This document shows, piece after piece, positions 27,301 through 42,300 of a stretch of 64,000 nt of DNA; the first letter of the stretch is position 1, and every line of letters starts with the position of its first letter. Origin of the DNA: Rhipicephalus microplus (lineage: Eukaryota; Arthropoda; Arachnida; Ixodida; Ixodidae). The translations under genes and the position numbers were made by a program. The notes beneath the pieces were generated by a model. That model saw only the letters and a list, made by a program, of their open reading frames with translations, was not told where the DNA came from and did not search any database. The stretch spans positions 8,241,501 through 8,305,500 of the forward strand of contig NC_134704.1 in the NCBI RefSeq assembly GCF_043290135.1, read 5' to 3'.

Positions 27301-30300
27301 AGCTGGCTCACAGCATAAGTGAGTTTGAGGCCGCTGTTGTTGCTGCTAGGCCCCCGCGTCGTCAAATGAAGATTACAGACTTTGTCATGCGAAGTTAATA
27401 AATTACTGCATTTTTTGTTCTTTCATCGCACTCCCTAAAGGTTTCTTTTTTTGACAGGTAAGTGAGCGACCTGACGCTATTTCGGTAAAGCAGTACTACC
27501 GTTTAATACGTACTTTTTCCGAGCTCCGGCCAACTACGGTTTAACGAGGTTTCACTGTATATAATTAGCAATTATATCCCCACTAAACAAAAAAGCGTAA
27601 TTGCTGGAATCCCTGGGTCCCCTGAGAAATATTACAGTTAAAACGTTGTGTCAAGTGACTACATTGCTTGAATATGAACAGAGGGGACGGTTCCTTAGAG
27701 CTGCTGGGAGATGAATTGCACACAAAAATAAAGCTATCCAAGTTCCACTTCTTTAATGTCAAAATGCATCATTTTCTAGCAAGTGACCCAAGAAAGTTCT
27801 GGTTGCACCTAAGGAGAAAAAATGATGCTGTTAGCAAAATGAAACTTGATGACGCTATCACTGATGACATCAACTGTATAGCCAGTGCATTTAATGACTA
27901 TTTTCGTCTTTGTTTTCTCCCGTCCCCGGTCGGCCTTCGTCATGTCCGAAAACTAGTTACAGTGGACTCTCATTAAACGGAACCTGAAGAGACCGGGAAA
28001 ATTTGTTCCGTTCAACGAGAGTTCCATTTACTGGGAGGTGAACTAGGGTGCAGTATGCAGAGATAAAACCAATCAGTTCCGTTAATCAGATTTTCGTTTA
28101 CCGAGAGTCCACTGTGTGCTATCCCTGATATAGAAAAGCAACGAAAGTGGCATTTATCTTTTCAGCGCTACTTGAATTAGGCACAAAAAAAAATCTATTG
28201 ATACGGATCGCATATCAAACATGTTACTGCGCAGATACACTGAATGGTGCAAAAAGTATGTGAATATAATTTTTTAAAACGGTATACTGACAGCAGAAAT
28301 TCCTTTAGAATGGAGAACAGGAAAGATGGTGCCTATTTTCAAAAATGGTGACAAACTTAAGGTAATCAACTACAGACCAGTCACGGTATTATGCACTTGT
28401 AGCAAGGTTTTAGAACATATCATATTTAAGCATCACTGTTCTTTCTTAGAAATAATTTTCAAGTAATCCGTATGCTTTTCGGAGTGGCTTGGCTCATTCA
28501 AACTGTAAATGAACTGATCGCAATTCTCGACAAGGGCGGGCACATCGACATGGTTTTCCTTTATTTCGAAAAAGCCTTTGAGCGTGTGTCATACAGACAA
28601 TGTTCCGATGCCTTTTTGACAACGCTCAGATAGTAAAGTGGCTCAACATGTATCTCACACGGCGTAGGCAGTTTGTTCACATAGGCTCGGTGCTCGGCCC
28701 GTTACTCTTTTTAATTTATATTAATGAATTACATATTAACTCACCATTGTGTTGCCAATTATTTGCAGACGACTGCGTTGCATACATGCATATTCAATCA
28801 AAGACAGATCAACAGATACTAGAAAGCTTCTTGGCAGCTGTTTACGGCTGGCGCTCAACATACAGATGTGCCTAACCTTTCCAAGTGTGTTCAGATGAGA
28901 GTTGCACGCAAGAAGGAGCCACTAGTCCACGCCTATAGCATCAATAATGTTCCACTGGTTTCGGCAGACCAATTTAAGTACTTGTGATTATACATCAATT
29001 CTATGCTAAGCCAGAGTAGTCATGTGCAATACATATTTTTCAAGGCTTTAAAAAAACTTTACAAGCTAAGAATTCGCATGACACATTGCACTCCTAAAAC
29101 TAAGCTTGTGGCCTACACATTAGTTAGACCGTTATTAGAATACGCGGACGTAGTTGGAGTCCTGCCCACCAAATGCAATACCGACTGCATTGAAAACGTT
29201 AAAAAAAAAAGTGCTGAGATTCATCTTCAACGCTTACGACAGGCAGGTGTCCATTACTAACCTTCGACATTTAAGCGATTTTCCAACTCTAGAATCACGC
29301 AGGAAACAGCACTGACTGCAAATACTTTACAATATTGTAAGCTGTATTGTTACACATGGACTTTACTGGTTACATGCAGTATCACAGCACAAGGAGAACA
29401 AGATCAAAGCACAGTAAGACCATTGTAGGGCCATGAAATAAAACGAACCCATATCAGTTTTCGTTTTTTCCTCGAACGATAGCAGGTTGGAACGAGCTTC
29501 GATATGACACAGTGAGCGTATCGTCACCTCATGGCTTAACAAATGCAGCGCAACATTATCTGTGATGATTCACACAACTCTTTTCATTCTTTTTTTACTG
29601 ACAAGGTATGCGGAATTTCTTTCGCGGTATGCATCCATGCGTGGAATCTATCCTTGAGTTCACTATCTTTGATTTTGTTTCGTTTATCGTAACACTCAAG
29701 TTCTGCATTAATATTATGTATGCATTTTTCGGGTGTTCTATTACTAGCTCCTGAATGTGTTATCACTCCCCTGTCCTACCTCAGCGTATTATTGCAAATG
29801 CTGTTGGACTTGTCTCTCATGCTCGCGTCTTCAGTTCCCAGTCGGCCGCAAGTGTTCTTATTGTTGATTATATGTGCTTTTGTTGATTCATTATTATTTC
29901 ATTATTTCCTCATTCATTATTTCCGATAAACCATGCTCTGATAATCTTAGCATTTCTGAAGCATTTAATGACTATTTTAAATCAGTGTTCACACGTGATG
30001 ATCAGCGCATTCCCACATTTCTCACTACGTCATCACCACCTTTCCCAAGCATGCTGATCACTACTGCAGTCGTTCATAACCTTGTACTTAAAAATCGATA
30101 CAACAAAATGTGCAGGGCCGGATGGTATACCTAATACGTTTTTGAAACAAAATTCTGAATGAACTTCTCGGTATTTACCAGTCATATTTTTTCAAAATGA
30201 CTGGTAAATACCAAGAGGTCCATTCAACACCCATGTTATCAACGCCCATGCCATTCTTTTAATCTCACCTGCTCACCTGACTTTCTGCCTCCCGCTCACA

Positions 30301-33300
30301 CGATTGCCTTCTTTTGGAATCCCGTCTGTTACTCTTAATGACCAGCTGATACCTAGCTTTTTTTGCTGCATGCCCTGCCTATTTCTTCTCGATTTTGAAT
30401 ATGATCTTCTTAACACTCATTATACTGTATAGTGAAATCACAGTAGGTCTTTATTATGGTCGTACCCAGGGTAATTCAACAGTTGGTTAAATTAGACATC
30501 TAGCGTGGTCCCATAAGATCCAAATTTGTATATCCTCTCACATATAACTCGTATCAAAATAAAAAAGTGCTTAAAAAGTGAGGGTGCAAATTATATGCTT
30601 TCTTTGATTCTTTCTTTTATAAAGTTCAATTTAAAAGTGCAGGCTGCAGAGGCAGGTTATACGTGAATAAAGAAAAGGTACAGTTTGCTGTAGTGGTTGA
30701 AATTACACCTTTTAACTGAATACTTGCACTTCCAGCACACGTACTATCCACACAACCCAAGAACACCCGTGGGTTTTTGCAAAAACATGACAAAAGTGGC
30801 ATTCACCAACAGGTCCCGCCCTCTAGCGTTCTTAATTACTGAATTAAAAAAAAAAGCTCTATACTTGCCTGGCCATTGACAACGCGGGCAAATATGGTGT
30901 TCTTTTCCCGCAGCTTGTTTTCCAGATCCATGAAAGTGAGCTTGTTGGTGCTTACTTGGAATGCATCATCTGTCCAGAGGACACCCGAAATCCTGATAGA
31001 GTGAAAAATGTAAACGGACCAATGCATTTACTTTTCATGTAAAATTTTTATGCGAACATTACAAATCAAAATATTTCTGACACAGCTAGCAGGACACCTG
31101 GTAATAGAAGTTGCACCCGTGTGCATAAAACCAACATTAAATGCAAATTTCGCTGGCAGAAATGTAATAAAAAGGTGAAATTGGCAACATTCAATCCTCT
31201 ATTGTGCAGCTAATTTCATTGTCAGGACAGATCAAGCTATGTGAAAAGCCAACATGGTTGCCCTGCACAGCCAATTTTATCCACTCAGGTCATTTCAAAG
31301 TACCTGTTTATGACATATCACAGGGAAACAGTCCTATAGTGATAAAACAGCGTCGTTCCCAATTCATTGAACTCTATGGGAGCTAGGCCAAAACTGGCCA
31401 ACCATAATGCAGTGGTTAGACACATAATAGCACAGTTCTACTACCGGTCTCCCTATCTTATCTGAATTTGAAAATTTGAAGTCGAGGGTACATTTACAAC
31501 CAAACATTGAATGCATACTGCTAACAACAGCAGGACGAACAAGATATCAAACGCACAACAGCATGCTTCTGCTTTTGAGCTTCACCGATAGCATATTCCG
31601 GACTTTTGTTGAAAACACGTTTTTTTTTTTTTTCTCCCTCTTCCAAATTTCACTGTTAGCCCTACCAACATAACATGTGGTCAGGGGTGCAACAGCCGAA
31701 ATAAAATTTGGAGCGATTTTCGAGGCAGCGGAATCTTACTGTTGGAGCACTAGTACGTAAACTTGAAGCAGGTTACAAGAAATAAAACATCTATTTTTTA
31801 TCACAAAAGAACACACTTGGAGCAAAGAAAGACTACATTTAGAAAAACAACACATTGCAAGCCATTCACCATCACCTAAATCATGAGGAGTAAACATGGG
31901 CACTGCTGTTTCAATAAACCAGAATTTGAACTAGTATTTAAAATAAACTAGCAAATAATAATAAAGTCCGCAGATTGTGCTTTGTTCTTTGTCATTCGCT
32001 GTGGAATAGCAACACCGCCAAACCGCATCTATTAGTTTCCGCCACCAGACACGAGATGGACAACAGCAGCGGCAAACTTAAGCGCAAAAATATAACAATC
32101 GAGCAGAAGTCAGATCGATGGTGAAAGCCGTTGAGTCCGGCCTCGAGAAAAAAAAAAGTTGTCGAAGATTTCGTCGATGTCGCCAGTGATCGAGGATGCC
32201 GCGAGCAACCAGGCCCAGACGTTTTGGGATGCTCTCATCGATGCCGGCGTTGTGCCTAACTGCGACACTTGCTGCACATATGTCGGTGCTGATGCTGACG
32301 TGGTCACAACGAAAGAGTTGTCAGATGCGGAAATAGTGTGCGCGGTGACGGGGGTGCATGATGACAGTGATGAATGTGTCGGCACCACAGAGCCTAACGT
32401 TGGCGAGCTCAACGTACCAACGCCGGCGCAAGCACTGGATGCGACAGACCTGCTGCGCCACTTCTTTGGAGCTTATGACGACAACGAGGACGGATTCGAA
32501 ATAACTGCTGAAGCTGAAAAAGAAATCATCCACGTGAAGAAGAGTAGGTAAAAGTCTATTAAGGACTATTTTTCTTCGAAGTGGTCCGCTATATGGTGTG
32601 CTGAAGTTGGTGGAAATAAAGTGCACTGTTCTTTATTATTTTGCTAGCTTTTTGTCTTCCGATGGCCATTTTTCTCTGCGCAGTGAGCTGCTGTGATATT
32701 CGATAGTGAGTACATTCTCTCTTGCTAGTTAATTGTTGGTAGAAATGGTTGTTGGCTATAATAAATTAATGGTTATAACAAAGTAATTATAACTCCCCTT
32801 TCAACTTCGTTATAACGAGGTTCGATTGTAAGTACACTAGAGGGAACTCTGGCACTAGTGTCTACGGGAGCTGCCACGCACGGTACTTAAGCGAACATGG
32901 GAATGATGGATAGAACATGGATTTGTCTAATTTTCGTATTTTCAGCTCCGGTTGGCTTCGCGTGGCTAGGAGCTGTTTTGTTACGAAACAAAAATCAGCA
33001 AATGTTCAGCAATTAGACCTCACTTAACTTTTCCGGCTTACCAGTTCAAATCAGGCCACGAAGTTCAAATGGTTCATTCTTTCTTTCATAACAAAACAGA
33101 AACACAGCAATAAACAAAGCCACAAGTGGGATTCAAAGCCTGCCAGTACAAAGTTTAGGCAAATCTGCTACTACCCATTATTCCCATGGCCACTGAATGA
33201 TCGCAGCACCAGAGTCTCCTTTGAGAAGTGAACTTGCTATTGCGTTTGCCACAAAGTATTTTCGGCAACTGTATTATAAACAGTCTTTCATCTTAAGGAC

Positions 33301-36300
33301 TGCATCATAAGTATGCGTATAAGTAAAAGCTCGTTAATTTGAACTCAATTAACTCGAACTAGCACGTAATTCAAACTGACGCCCTGGTTCAGGCACAGCA
33401 CTATATATTTCTACAGAAGGGGAACTCCCAATAATTCAAAACCGTCGGTATCTACAACGGTTAATCCAAACTGAGAGCCGCCTTGCTTTCGGGCGGCCCT
33501 CCTTGCAGAAATTGGCCCAGAATGGTCGCCCAAATTATTCATCACTTTCATTTGGTTAAACAAAAGTAGTGATCGCTTTCCACGTATGCTTTTATAGTTG
33601 TTAGTGCAATCTGTCGGCTGCTACTGCTGTATGGGCGACACTTCCCAGTCAGGCAGTGTTTGAATTTGGCCGGGTCCCCATGAACAATTTCATTACTGTT
33701 CCAAATTAGCTAAAAAATAAAGGCTTTAAATTCTGATTGTAGTAACTCTGTCATGTATATATTTGTGTTTCAGAGCGCAAACAGCTTCCTCTATATGGCC
33801 ATTAATGCTCACCGTTCATGTGAATAAAAGTTGTTTCTGGAATATCACTGACCAATACATTTCATTTACTGTTAGAGCATGAACCTAATTTACGAAATTA
33901 CCTGCCATAAATGTGTATTATTACATAATTTGTGGGAACAAGTCCAGAGGTGGCTTCTCTGGGCTCTTGCCAGACACTGTGGCGCGATGTCTGTTCATTC
34001 TAGCCTGCCTGCTGATTGGAAATTAGTTGAGTTGGAATTATAGAGCTTTTACTGTACATGGAGTTCAATTGGAAGGTACATGAGGATCGAAAGAACCGCG
34101 TTATAACCGCTCCTGTACTATAAGTGGTTACAATATAAGTGGTTTCCACTGCATGGTATTAAAATAATAGCATATTTGTAAAAAGAAGCACTCAAACATA
34201 CATGGACCCAGCAAGTTTCACCAAAATCAATTGAGAATTTTAAAAAGTGCTTTCAAGAGTGTCTCCCTGTCCAAAACAAAGCACTCTAGTGCCACAATAA
34301 ATTAGTAAAACAAATGACCAACGAGAACTCGTCACCTGTTGAAGCATTCAATGGGAATGTTTCTTGTCTTCTTGGGAGGGCTGCACCAGTCGAACTCCTC
34401 AATTGTGGTGTATGGGATGAGTCTGCCATTCCAGAAGCACTCAAAGATAGGTCGCTGACCTCGGGCTGGCTTGACACCGTTGGCCATAAGCTCATCTTCA
34501 TCGTCACCATCTTTGTTGAATGAGGTGTACAAATAGAGGGAAAAAAGCGTGGCTTAATATTATAGTACTCGTCCACATAAAAATGCTGGCAGAGGAAGCA
34601 GCTAAACCGCAGCCCAGGTATCACACCATAAGATGCTTGTTACACTAATTATTTAATTACAATATAATCTAATTCATATTTTTAGAGGAAAGAAAACTCA
34701 AATTTATTAACTATGCAAAAGTAGCATCTGATGTCACTACAGAATTTACAAAAGCAACAAATAGCGAAGTCGAGGAGAACATCGGGGTCATGATTTGTAG
34801 ATATTAAATGCAGTGTTGAAATGGTAACACACAAAGACTCCTAAGCATATTCTTATGAGATAGAAACATTAAAGTGTTTCTTAGGGCTAGGTTGATGAAG
34901 AGCTGGCCGGATGGCATTTTGTAGTTGTCTTGTCAAGAATGAGGCAATGCAAACGCCAAATTGTATTTATGTATGTGACTTCGTGCCACCCAAGTGTCAA
35001 CGCTTTGCAAGTATACGCGGCACCCGTTGAGTGTTGTTTGCTTCTTACAATTTTTTTTTTCCCATCGACAATACGTTTGCTCGTCGGCCATTAGAGAGGG
35101 GGCCTCATCCCGTCTTCAAGGAACCATTTTATGCGTGCATCTGAGCGATATCCGAGTGCGTTTTGTGTCGACGAATGTGTGTGTGTGCCTCCAACTTGTA
35201 AATGAAGGAGTCTGAAAAGCGTGGGAAACGAAGACTGAAATGCGAGGAGAAGGGGCGACAAAACACGAGTGAACGGAGCGGTTCTGAGTGCGGTGTGATG
35301 TTGAGCGATTGTGCACATGCGTTTAGTCGTAGTGTTCTTGAATTATGAAAGTTCTAATGAAGTCTTTTTATTAATTAACCCCATAACGCCCACCGTATCA
35401 TATTTGATACGCCAAGTTTGAAGCTAGCCCCGCTGCTACAAACCGAAACTGAAAGCACGAAAGCTAGTTGGTGGTGCTTAGGGAACGTTGAAGAGTGTTT
35501 TCGAATCTCCATGTTTCCATTTTTCGCCACCAGAGCGCTGCTAGCTCACTTTCGAAGATGGCCGCCTCCAGCACCGCACGAGACGGTATTCCAGCTTGAA
35601 CGTTCTACACTAGAAAAGGTAATTATGAAGTATCTTTTTTTAAACCTTCATGAATTGTTTAGCCTGATACATTATCTGATCACTAGGTATAATGTGTTGG
35701 GATGTGTGGTAGCTTCGGACCCTACAATTGCGTGGTAATTTCGCCCGTATCATATCTGATACAGCGGGCGTTACTTGAACGCGCATCTTTCTTGCTCTCA
35801 GTTGGAAATGAAAGCATAAGATGAAATTTTCTGCTCGCCGTAAAACACAAGCAACTGTTCGGTGCTTCTTTCTTCACTATTTGGTTATAGATCGTGCTGT
35901 CTTTTTTTGTTTTAGGTGCGGCGTTGAGGGATATCCTCGAGCGTGTTGCTGTTGGTGACGACGCAAGTGACTTCCGTGATCTTTCGGACAGCGATGAAGA
36001 AGAACGGACCGTTGCTAACAACGCTGCGCCAGGTGACGCTAGTGATGACGATGAGCCGGATTTCTTCTGCAGCAGTGCATCATCCTGCTCAACTTCTGGA
36101 AGGAACTGGGAAAAGGATTTGCTACAGGTTTGCTACCCAGACTTCTCCGGGACGTTTAGCGAGAAATTTGGACAAGGCTCCCATGACTACCGTGTCGACA
36201 ACAAGAACGGTCTTGCTGTTGTACGGTGGTTTCATCGAAAAGCAGTCACCCTAGTTTCAAACTTTGCTTCTGTGGAGCCCATAGAGACGGTCAAACGCTA

Positions 36301-39300
36301 CAACCGCAAAGTCAAGAAGCACAGTGACGTACCACGCCCATGTGTTGTGGGCGCGTACAACAGCTTCATGGGGGAGATTGATCAACACAACTACCAAGTT
36401 TCCCTGTATATATACACCATCAGGCCGAGGCGGTGGTACATGTATTTACTGTACCACAGCATTTTCATCTGTGCAGTAAATGCATGGTATCGGCACAAGC
36501 GCCAATCTGCCCAACTGCACTCCAACCCAATGAAGCTGCGCGTGTTTATCACTGCGCTGTCAGAGCGCCTAATGCTATCTGGAAAGACAAAAAGGGACGC
36601 CCATCTAGCTTGCCATCACCTGCTCCAAAAAAAAAAAAAAAGAAGAGTACCACTAAGAGAGCCCAATGTTGACGTAAGGAAAGATGGTGTTTGGCATTTC
36701 CCACTGGTTACGAACCAGCGGCTGCGCTGCAGGCACTGTGTGGCAAGTGAGAACAAGTTCAGTTCCATCATTTGTTCCAAATGTGACATCACACTTTGCC
36801 TCAACAAGGAAAGAAATTGTTTTTTTTATTATCTATGTGCTGAAGCATGACACTGGCGTGCCTTTCGGAAAAGCCCACTGTATCAAATATGATACGAATT
36901 GTATTTTTGATATGTAACATCTTTAGCACTTCAACTTGTTCTGAATATGTTCACTTGTATCCCAAGAGCAAATAAACGAGATATCTGATTTTTTCTATGG
37001 CAATTTCTCTAGGCGGGCTATGCGGGGTTAAATATAATTAACCTTTCTACCTTTTTATTTCAGTGTGTCATGTGTTCATTACGTTCAGTGCCCTAAATTG
37101 CATTTAAAGTCTATGTTGTGAATATTTGCATCCATCATCTAGTTTAGGGTTAAAAACATACTCTAACACAAGTGAAAGGCAATGATGCTATTTTCTCAGC
37201 CTCTCCTCCTCTTTCGACTTCTCTGGAAGCCAAACTGATGTGGCGGACAAGGGTGTGCTCCTCTCAAGTCCAACGTTCCAAATCTGCCTCATAGAGGTCA
37301 ATCTACAATCGATCCTGAATATACCGAACTTGGGATGTATCGAATCTATATAGAATTAATTATTCTTTCTATTGAACAGTTCAGGACGGTGCTGGCGACG
37401 CCTCGTAATAAGTGAACTGTCGGGAATGACCTCCTAAGTAACATCACTCAATCGTCGCAGTACTAGGTATGGCCCAAATTATCTCCTCAACAGCTTTTTC
37501 GGAGAGTCCTCGTTTCTGTATGGGCGTCCAAACCCATACTCTGTCGCCGGTCTGGTAAACGAGTGTTCTGCGGTGAGCATTGTAGCAGCCTGCGCGGTAC
37601 TCTTACAGCTGCTGGATTCACAACGTGCTAGTTGCCTTGCTGCTTCCGCGCATTTTGTAAACATCTTGGCATACCGGTTAATGTCGTCACATTCGTACAA
37701 TAGCATCGCATCTAACATGCTTTGTAATTCCTGTCCGTGAATTAGGCTGAACCGGGTCATCCGGGTTGTTTCTTGCTTGGCCGTTTTGTATGCAAACGTG
37801 GTATATGGCAAGATTTCGTCCCAATGTTAGTGTCCGATGTCTACATACATTGAAAGCATGTCTTCAATTGTTTTGTTCAGGCGCTCTGTAAGCCCGTTCG
37901 TTTGCGGTTGGTAGGCGGTGGTCTTACGATAGGTTGTTCCACTCAGCATTAGGACTTGATCCAAAAGAGCTGCTGTAAATGCGGTTCCTCTGTTTATGAT
38001 CACGACGCTTGGTCCACCATGCCTCCGTAAAACATTCTCTATGAAAAATTGCGCCACCTCCGCTGCTGTACCTCTCTGAATAGCCATTGTTTTAGGATAA
38101 CGGATAAAGTAATCAACGGCTACACTCAGCGGTTCCCGGCAGTAGAAGTAGGAAGTGGGCCCAAAATATCCATGCAGATCTGGTCGAATGGTGTCCTTGG
38201 GACCTGCACGGGCTGCAGGACGCTAGCTGGTTTAGGCGGCGGTGACTTCCGTCACTGGCAGTCGAGGCAAATACGAACGTGGTGCTTTACGGCTATGGTT
38301 AGTCTTGGCCAGTAGTGCCGATGCCGTACTCTGGCCAGCGTTCACGTGTAACCTAAGTGGCCTGAAGTCACCTAGTTGTGGCATACTTAGAGTACTTCGG
38401 AGCGAAGGGCGGCTGGGATGACGAGCAAATAGGCGGATCCTGTTAAGGAGAAGTTTCTTTTGTATAATACTCCGTCCCGTAAACAAAATGATGCAGCGCT
38501 TATAAAAACAGCTGGTGCCTAGTGAGATCTGCTGTCCAGGTAATTAATTAGGGCAAGCAACTAGGGGTCGCCACGTCGTTGCTGTGTAATGACGGCCGTG
38601 TCGAGAACACCGAGGAATGCTGTTTCCCCCTCATCGGATAGCGTTGCCGATTCAATGTTTGAGCGAGATAGACAGTCAGCGTCCATATGTCGATTCCCTG
38701 ACTTGTGTACGACCGCCATGTCGTACTCTTGCAGCCTGAGACTAACGTGCTGATCACCCAGTAGGATCTTTAAGATTCGTCAACCAGCACAGTGAAAGAT
38801 GGTCACTGAAGACTTTGAAAGGGCAGTAGTAATGCCACAGGAAACTACCATTGCTCCGCGCAACGCGGACATCGGGAACCAGAGAAACGCTAATGGCACG
38901 ACTACGAGCGACGAAGCAAGCCGCAATGCACGAGCCGGCCCTGCATGCGCACGGTACTCCACCGAACAGCCAACGCGCGTAAAGAAGAAGAGAACGAGGT
39001 GGCTCGAGGCAAAGGCTCACGAAGACTACCGACCTTCGAATCTTGATTGCTGTGCGTCGTTCACTTTGGGCACAAGTTCACCCTTAATAAACCGTGTAAA
39101 TAGAACATCCTTGTTGTGAGGCTGCTACATTCGTTACATTTTCAGTATAAACAAGGGCGAAATTTTTTGACCACCCATACCACGGTGAGGCAATCCTTCT
39201 CAGTCATAAAGTAATTAGCCTCAGCTTGTGTTAGTGTTCGGCTGGCATGGGAAATTACTCTTTCTGTGATCTTTTGCAGCTGCACAAGCACAGCTCTCAA

Positions 39301-42300
39301 ACCAACATTGCTGGCATCAGTGTGTAGCATCGTAGAGGCTTTCTCATCAAACTTGTGAGTGGTTTGCACACGCAGATTTAGAAGGATGGCGTTGTGTAGC
39401 ACATTGTGTAGCCGGCGGACTTGCACAGCCCCACTGACTTCGACAATTTGCGACTTTTTTCATGTAACAGCCGTTATTACGCTTACGCACGCATGCGGAG
39501 AGCATGCTGAGAGAAATGTGAAGTGAGCAATAACAGGTCCTAAACAAGGAACGAATATCACATCACATCACTTTAATACCTTAAAGACCCCCATGTAGGG
39601 GGTATTACATAAGGGGTGGGTTACAGGTAAATGTACACAGGTTTTCAAATGGAAATGTGCGTGGTGACCTTCTCTTTAAATGTTGATGGACACGTGATGG
39701 CTGGAACGTCACAGGGAAGGCCATTCCAGTCCACTGCTACACGGGGGAAAAAAGAGGCAGAAAAAGTAGTAGTGCGAGCATGTGGACGGGCAATTTGAAA
39801 CGCGTGGGCAGTGCGGTGAGATATGCGCGTCGGTGGGACGATGTAGGGTGCTTGATTAAGAGGGCTGTGAAGGAACTTGTGTAGAAAACAAAGGCTGGTA
39901 ATGCGGCGGCGCACTGAAAGATTCGAAAGACCAGTTTCACGTTTAAGGGATGATATGCTTATGTTATATGAATATGAAGAATGTATGAACCTAGTGGCGC
40001 GGTTTTGCACAGACTCTAATTCATTTATCAAGTATACCTGGTGCGGGCTCCATATGGGAGCTGCATATTCTAGTTTAGTTCGGATTAAAGATTTATAGGC
40101 GAGAAGTTTGATGTCAGGTGGGGCATGACGCAAATGACGCTTCAAAAAACCCAGAGTTCGGTTCGCTGATGATATGACGTTCGTGATATGCGTGCGCCAT
40201 GAAAGATCACTGGATAAGGTGACGCCTAGGTATTTATAGGATTTAATTTGTTCAAAAGTAGAGTTAGCTATTACGTAAGAAAAATGCAAGGGATTATGCT
40301 GGCGTTGAAAAGAAACGAGTTTGCATTTAAAGGGGTTAAGCTCCATCAACCACAGGTCGCACCATTGCTGTACACGATGAAGGTCATTTTGAAGTGCAGT
40401 TTGATCAGAGGGGTTAGTAATTTTGCGGTATAGAACACAATCGTCGGCAAACATGCGGATATGAGAAGATACATGCATGGGTAAATCGTTAATATATATT
40501 AGAAACAGAAGGGGTCCGAGGACGGAACCTTGGGGGACTCCCGATGTTACCGAGAGGGAGCTAGAATGTTTATTTCTAATATCAACAAACTGGGAACGGT
40601 TAGCAAGAAATTCTGAAATCCATGCAAGAATTTTGGGGTGCAGATTCAACTGGGCAAGTTTTAGTAACAGGCGTTTGTGTGGTACCTTATCAAAAGCTTT
40701 AGCGAAGTCTAGAAAAATTGCATGTCTGGAAGTTACGGTCAAGATTAGCGTGCAAATCATGAGTAAATATAGCTAGTTGTGTTTCACAAGATAAAGATTT
40801 ACGAAATCCATACTGGGAAGAATGAAAGAAATTGTTAGCGTCCAGAAAGTTTATTATGTGAGTGTATATGACGTGTTCCATGATTTTGCATGAGACGCTG
40901 GTTAGTGAAATGGGGCGGTAATTTAGGGGTGACTGTTTGTTACCTGATTTGTGGACCGGAATGACCTTTCCCACTTTCCAGTCTTCTGGCAGCATTCCTG
41001 TTTTAAGCGACAATGAAAACAGCATCGACAAATACACTGCAATAATTTGTTTAGTGTTTTTTAACAGTTTAGAGTTAATGTTGTCAATGCCAGCCGATGA
41101 TGAAAGTTTAAGTCTGTTTAAGTCTGTCGATAAGGGACAAAATTCCAGCAACAGAAAATTCCACTGGAGTCATTATCGGTAACGTCGTGTAGGTGGCGAG
41201 GGAAGTGGCGAATCGGCTTCTTTTGTGAACACAGAGCAGAACGCGATGTTAAAAACATCGGCACAATCACCGTCGCTAACTTCCTCACCATATTGGTCAG
41301 TAAGCGTCATTTCGCGCGGCGGTTGCAGGTTTATAACTTCCCAGAACTTTCTAGGGTTATTTGTTAGAATTTTAGGTAAGTCAATGCGATAAAACGTCTG
41401 TTTTGCACTTCGAATTGCAGCATAATATGCATCTTCTGCAGCATAGTACTTCTCCCATACGCACGCAGTACCATTACGTTTCGCGGTACGAAAGAGACGT
41501 TTCTTTTTATTTTCCTGCCTTATTAAAAGTTTCGAAAACCATGGTTTATTTTGATTAGCAGGTAAGTTCATCTTTGGGATATATGTATTAGTTAACTCGA
41601 ATATTTTGTCCCTAAAGACTAACCAGTTGCTGTTAAGAGATCTGGAATCGAAACTGAATTCAAACTCAGGCAGGAAATCTCGCAGTTCATTATTGATTGC
41701 TTCATAATCACCTTTGTTGTACATATGAATTGTTTTGCTGGAAATGTGGCGTGTTTTAGGGATGAAGGTTAATGTAGTATAAATGACTTTATGATCACTG
41801 ATTTCACGTAAGTAGGAGATAGATTCTAAGCTTTCGGGGCTGTTTGTTAGTATAAGATCTAAAATGTTCAAAGATTCACTAGTTACACGAGTTGGTTCCG
41901 ACACCAGTTGTGTAAGGTTAAAGTTCAGACAAACATCGACAAATTCTCTTGCTTTGGCATTTCCTGTAATTAGTTGTCAATTATCAAGCCAATATCAATT
42001 ATCAATTATTAATATAGCCAATTATCAAAATCTGTGGACTAGCGCAAATGCTGGAACCATAAGACACCGACGCAGACAAGACACAGCCGCAGATGATCGG
42101 GTACAGTCGATGGCCAAGGATGTTGGGAAATGGTCTGCTGAATACATGCTGTGTAACCAATAAAAGTGTAACAAAACCAGTGATAAAGAACTTAGGGTAG
42201 ACTAGTTGGTCGAGCAATCTTAGAAAGATTGGTGGAGTGGGAAAACAGGCATTGTCTGGCAATGCTGGAAGCTCTGAGTAACGGGGGGACAACGGACGTA

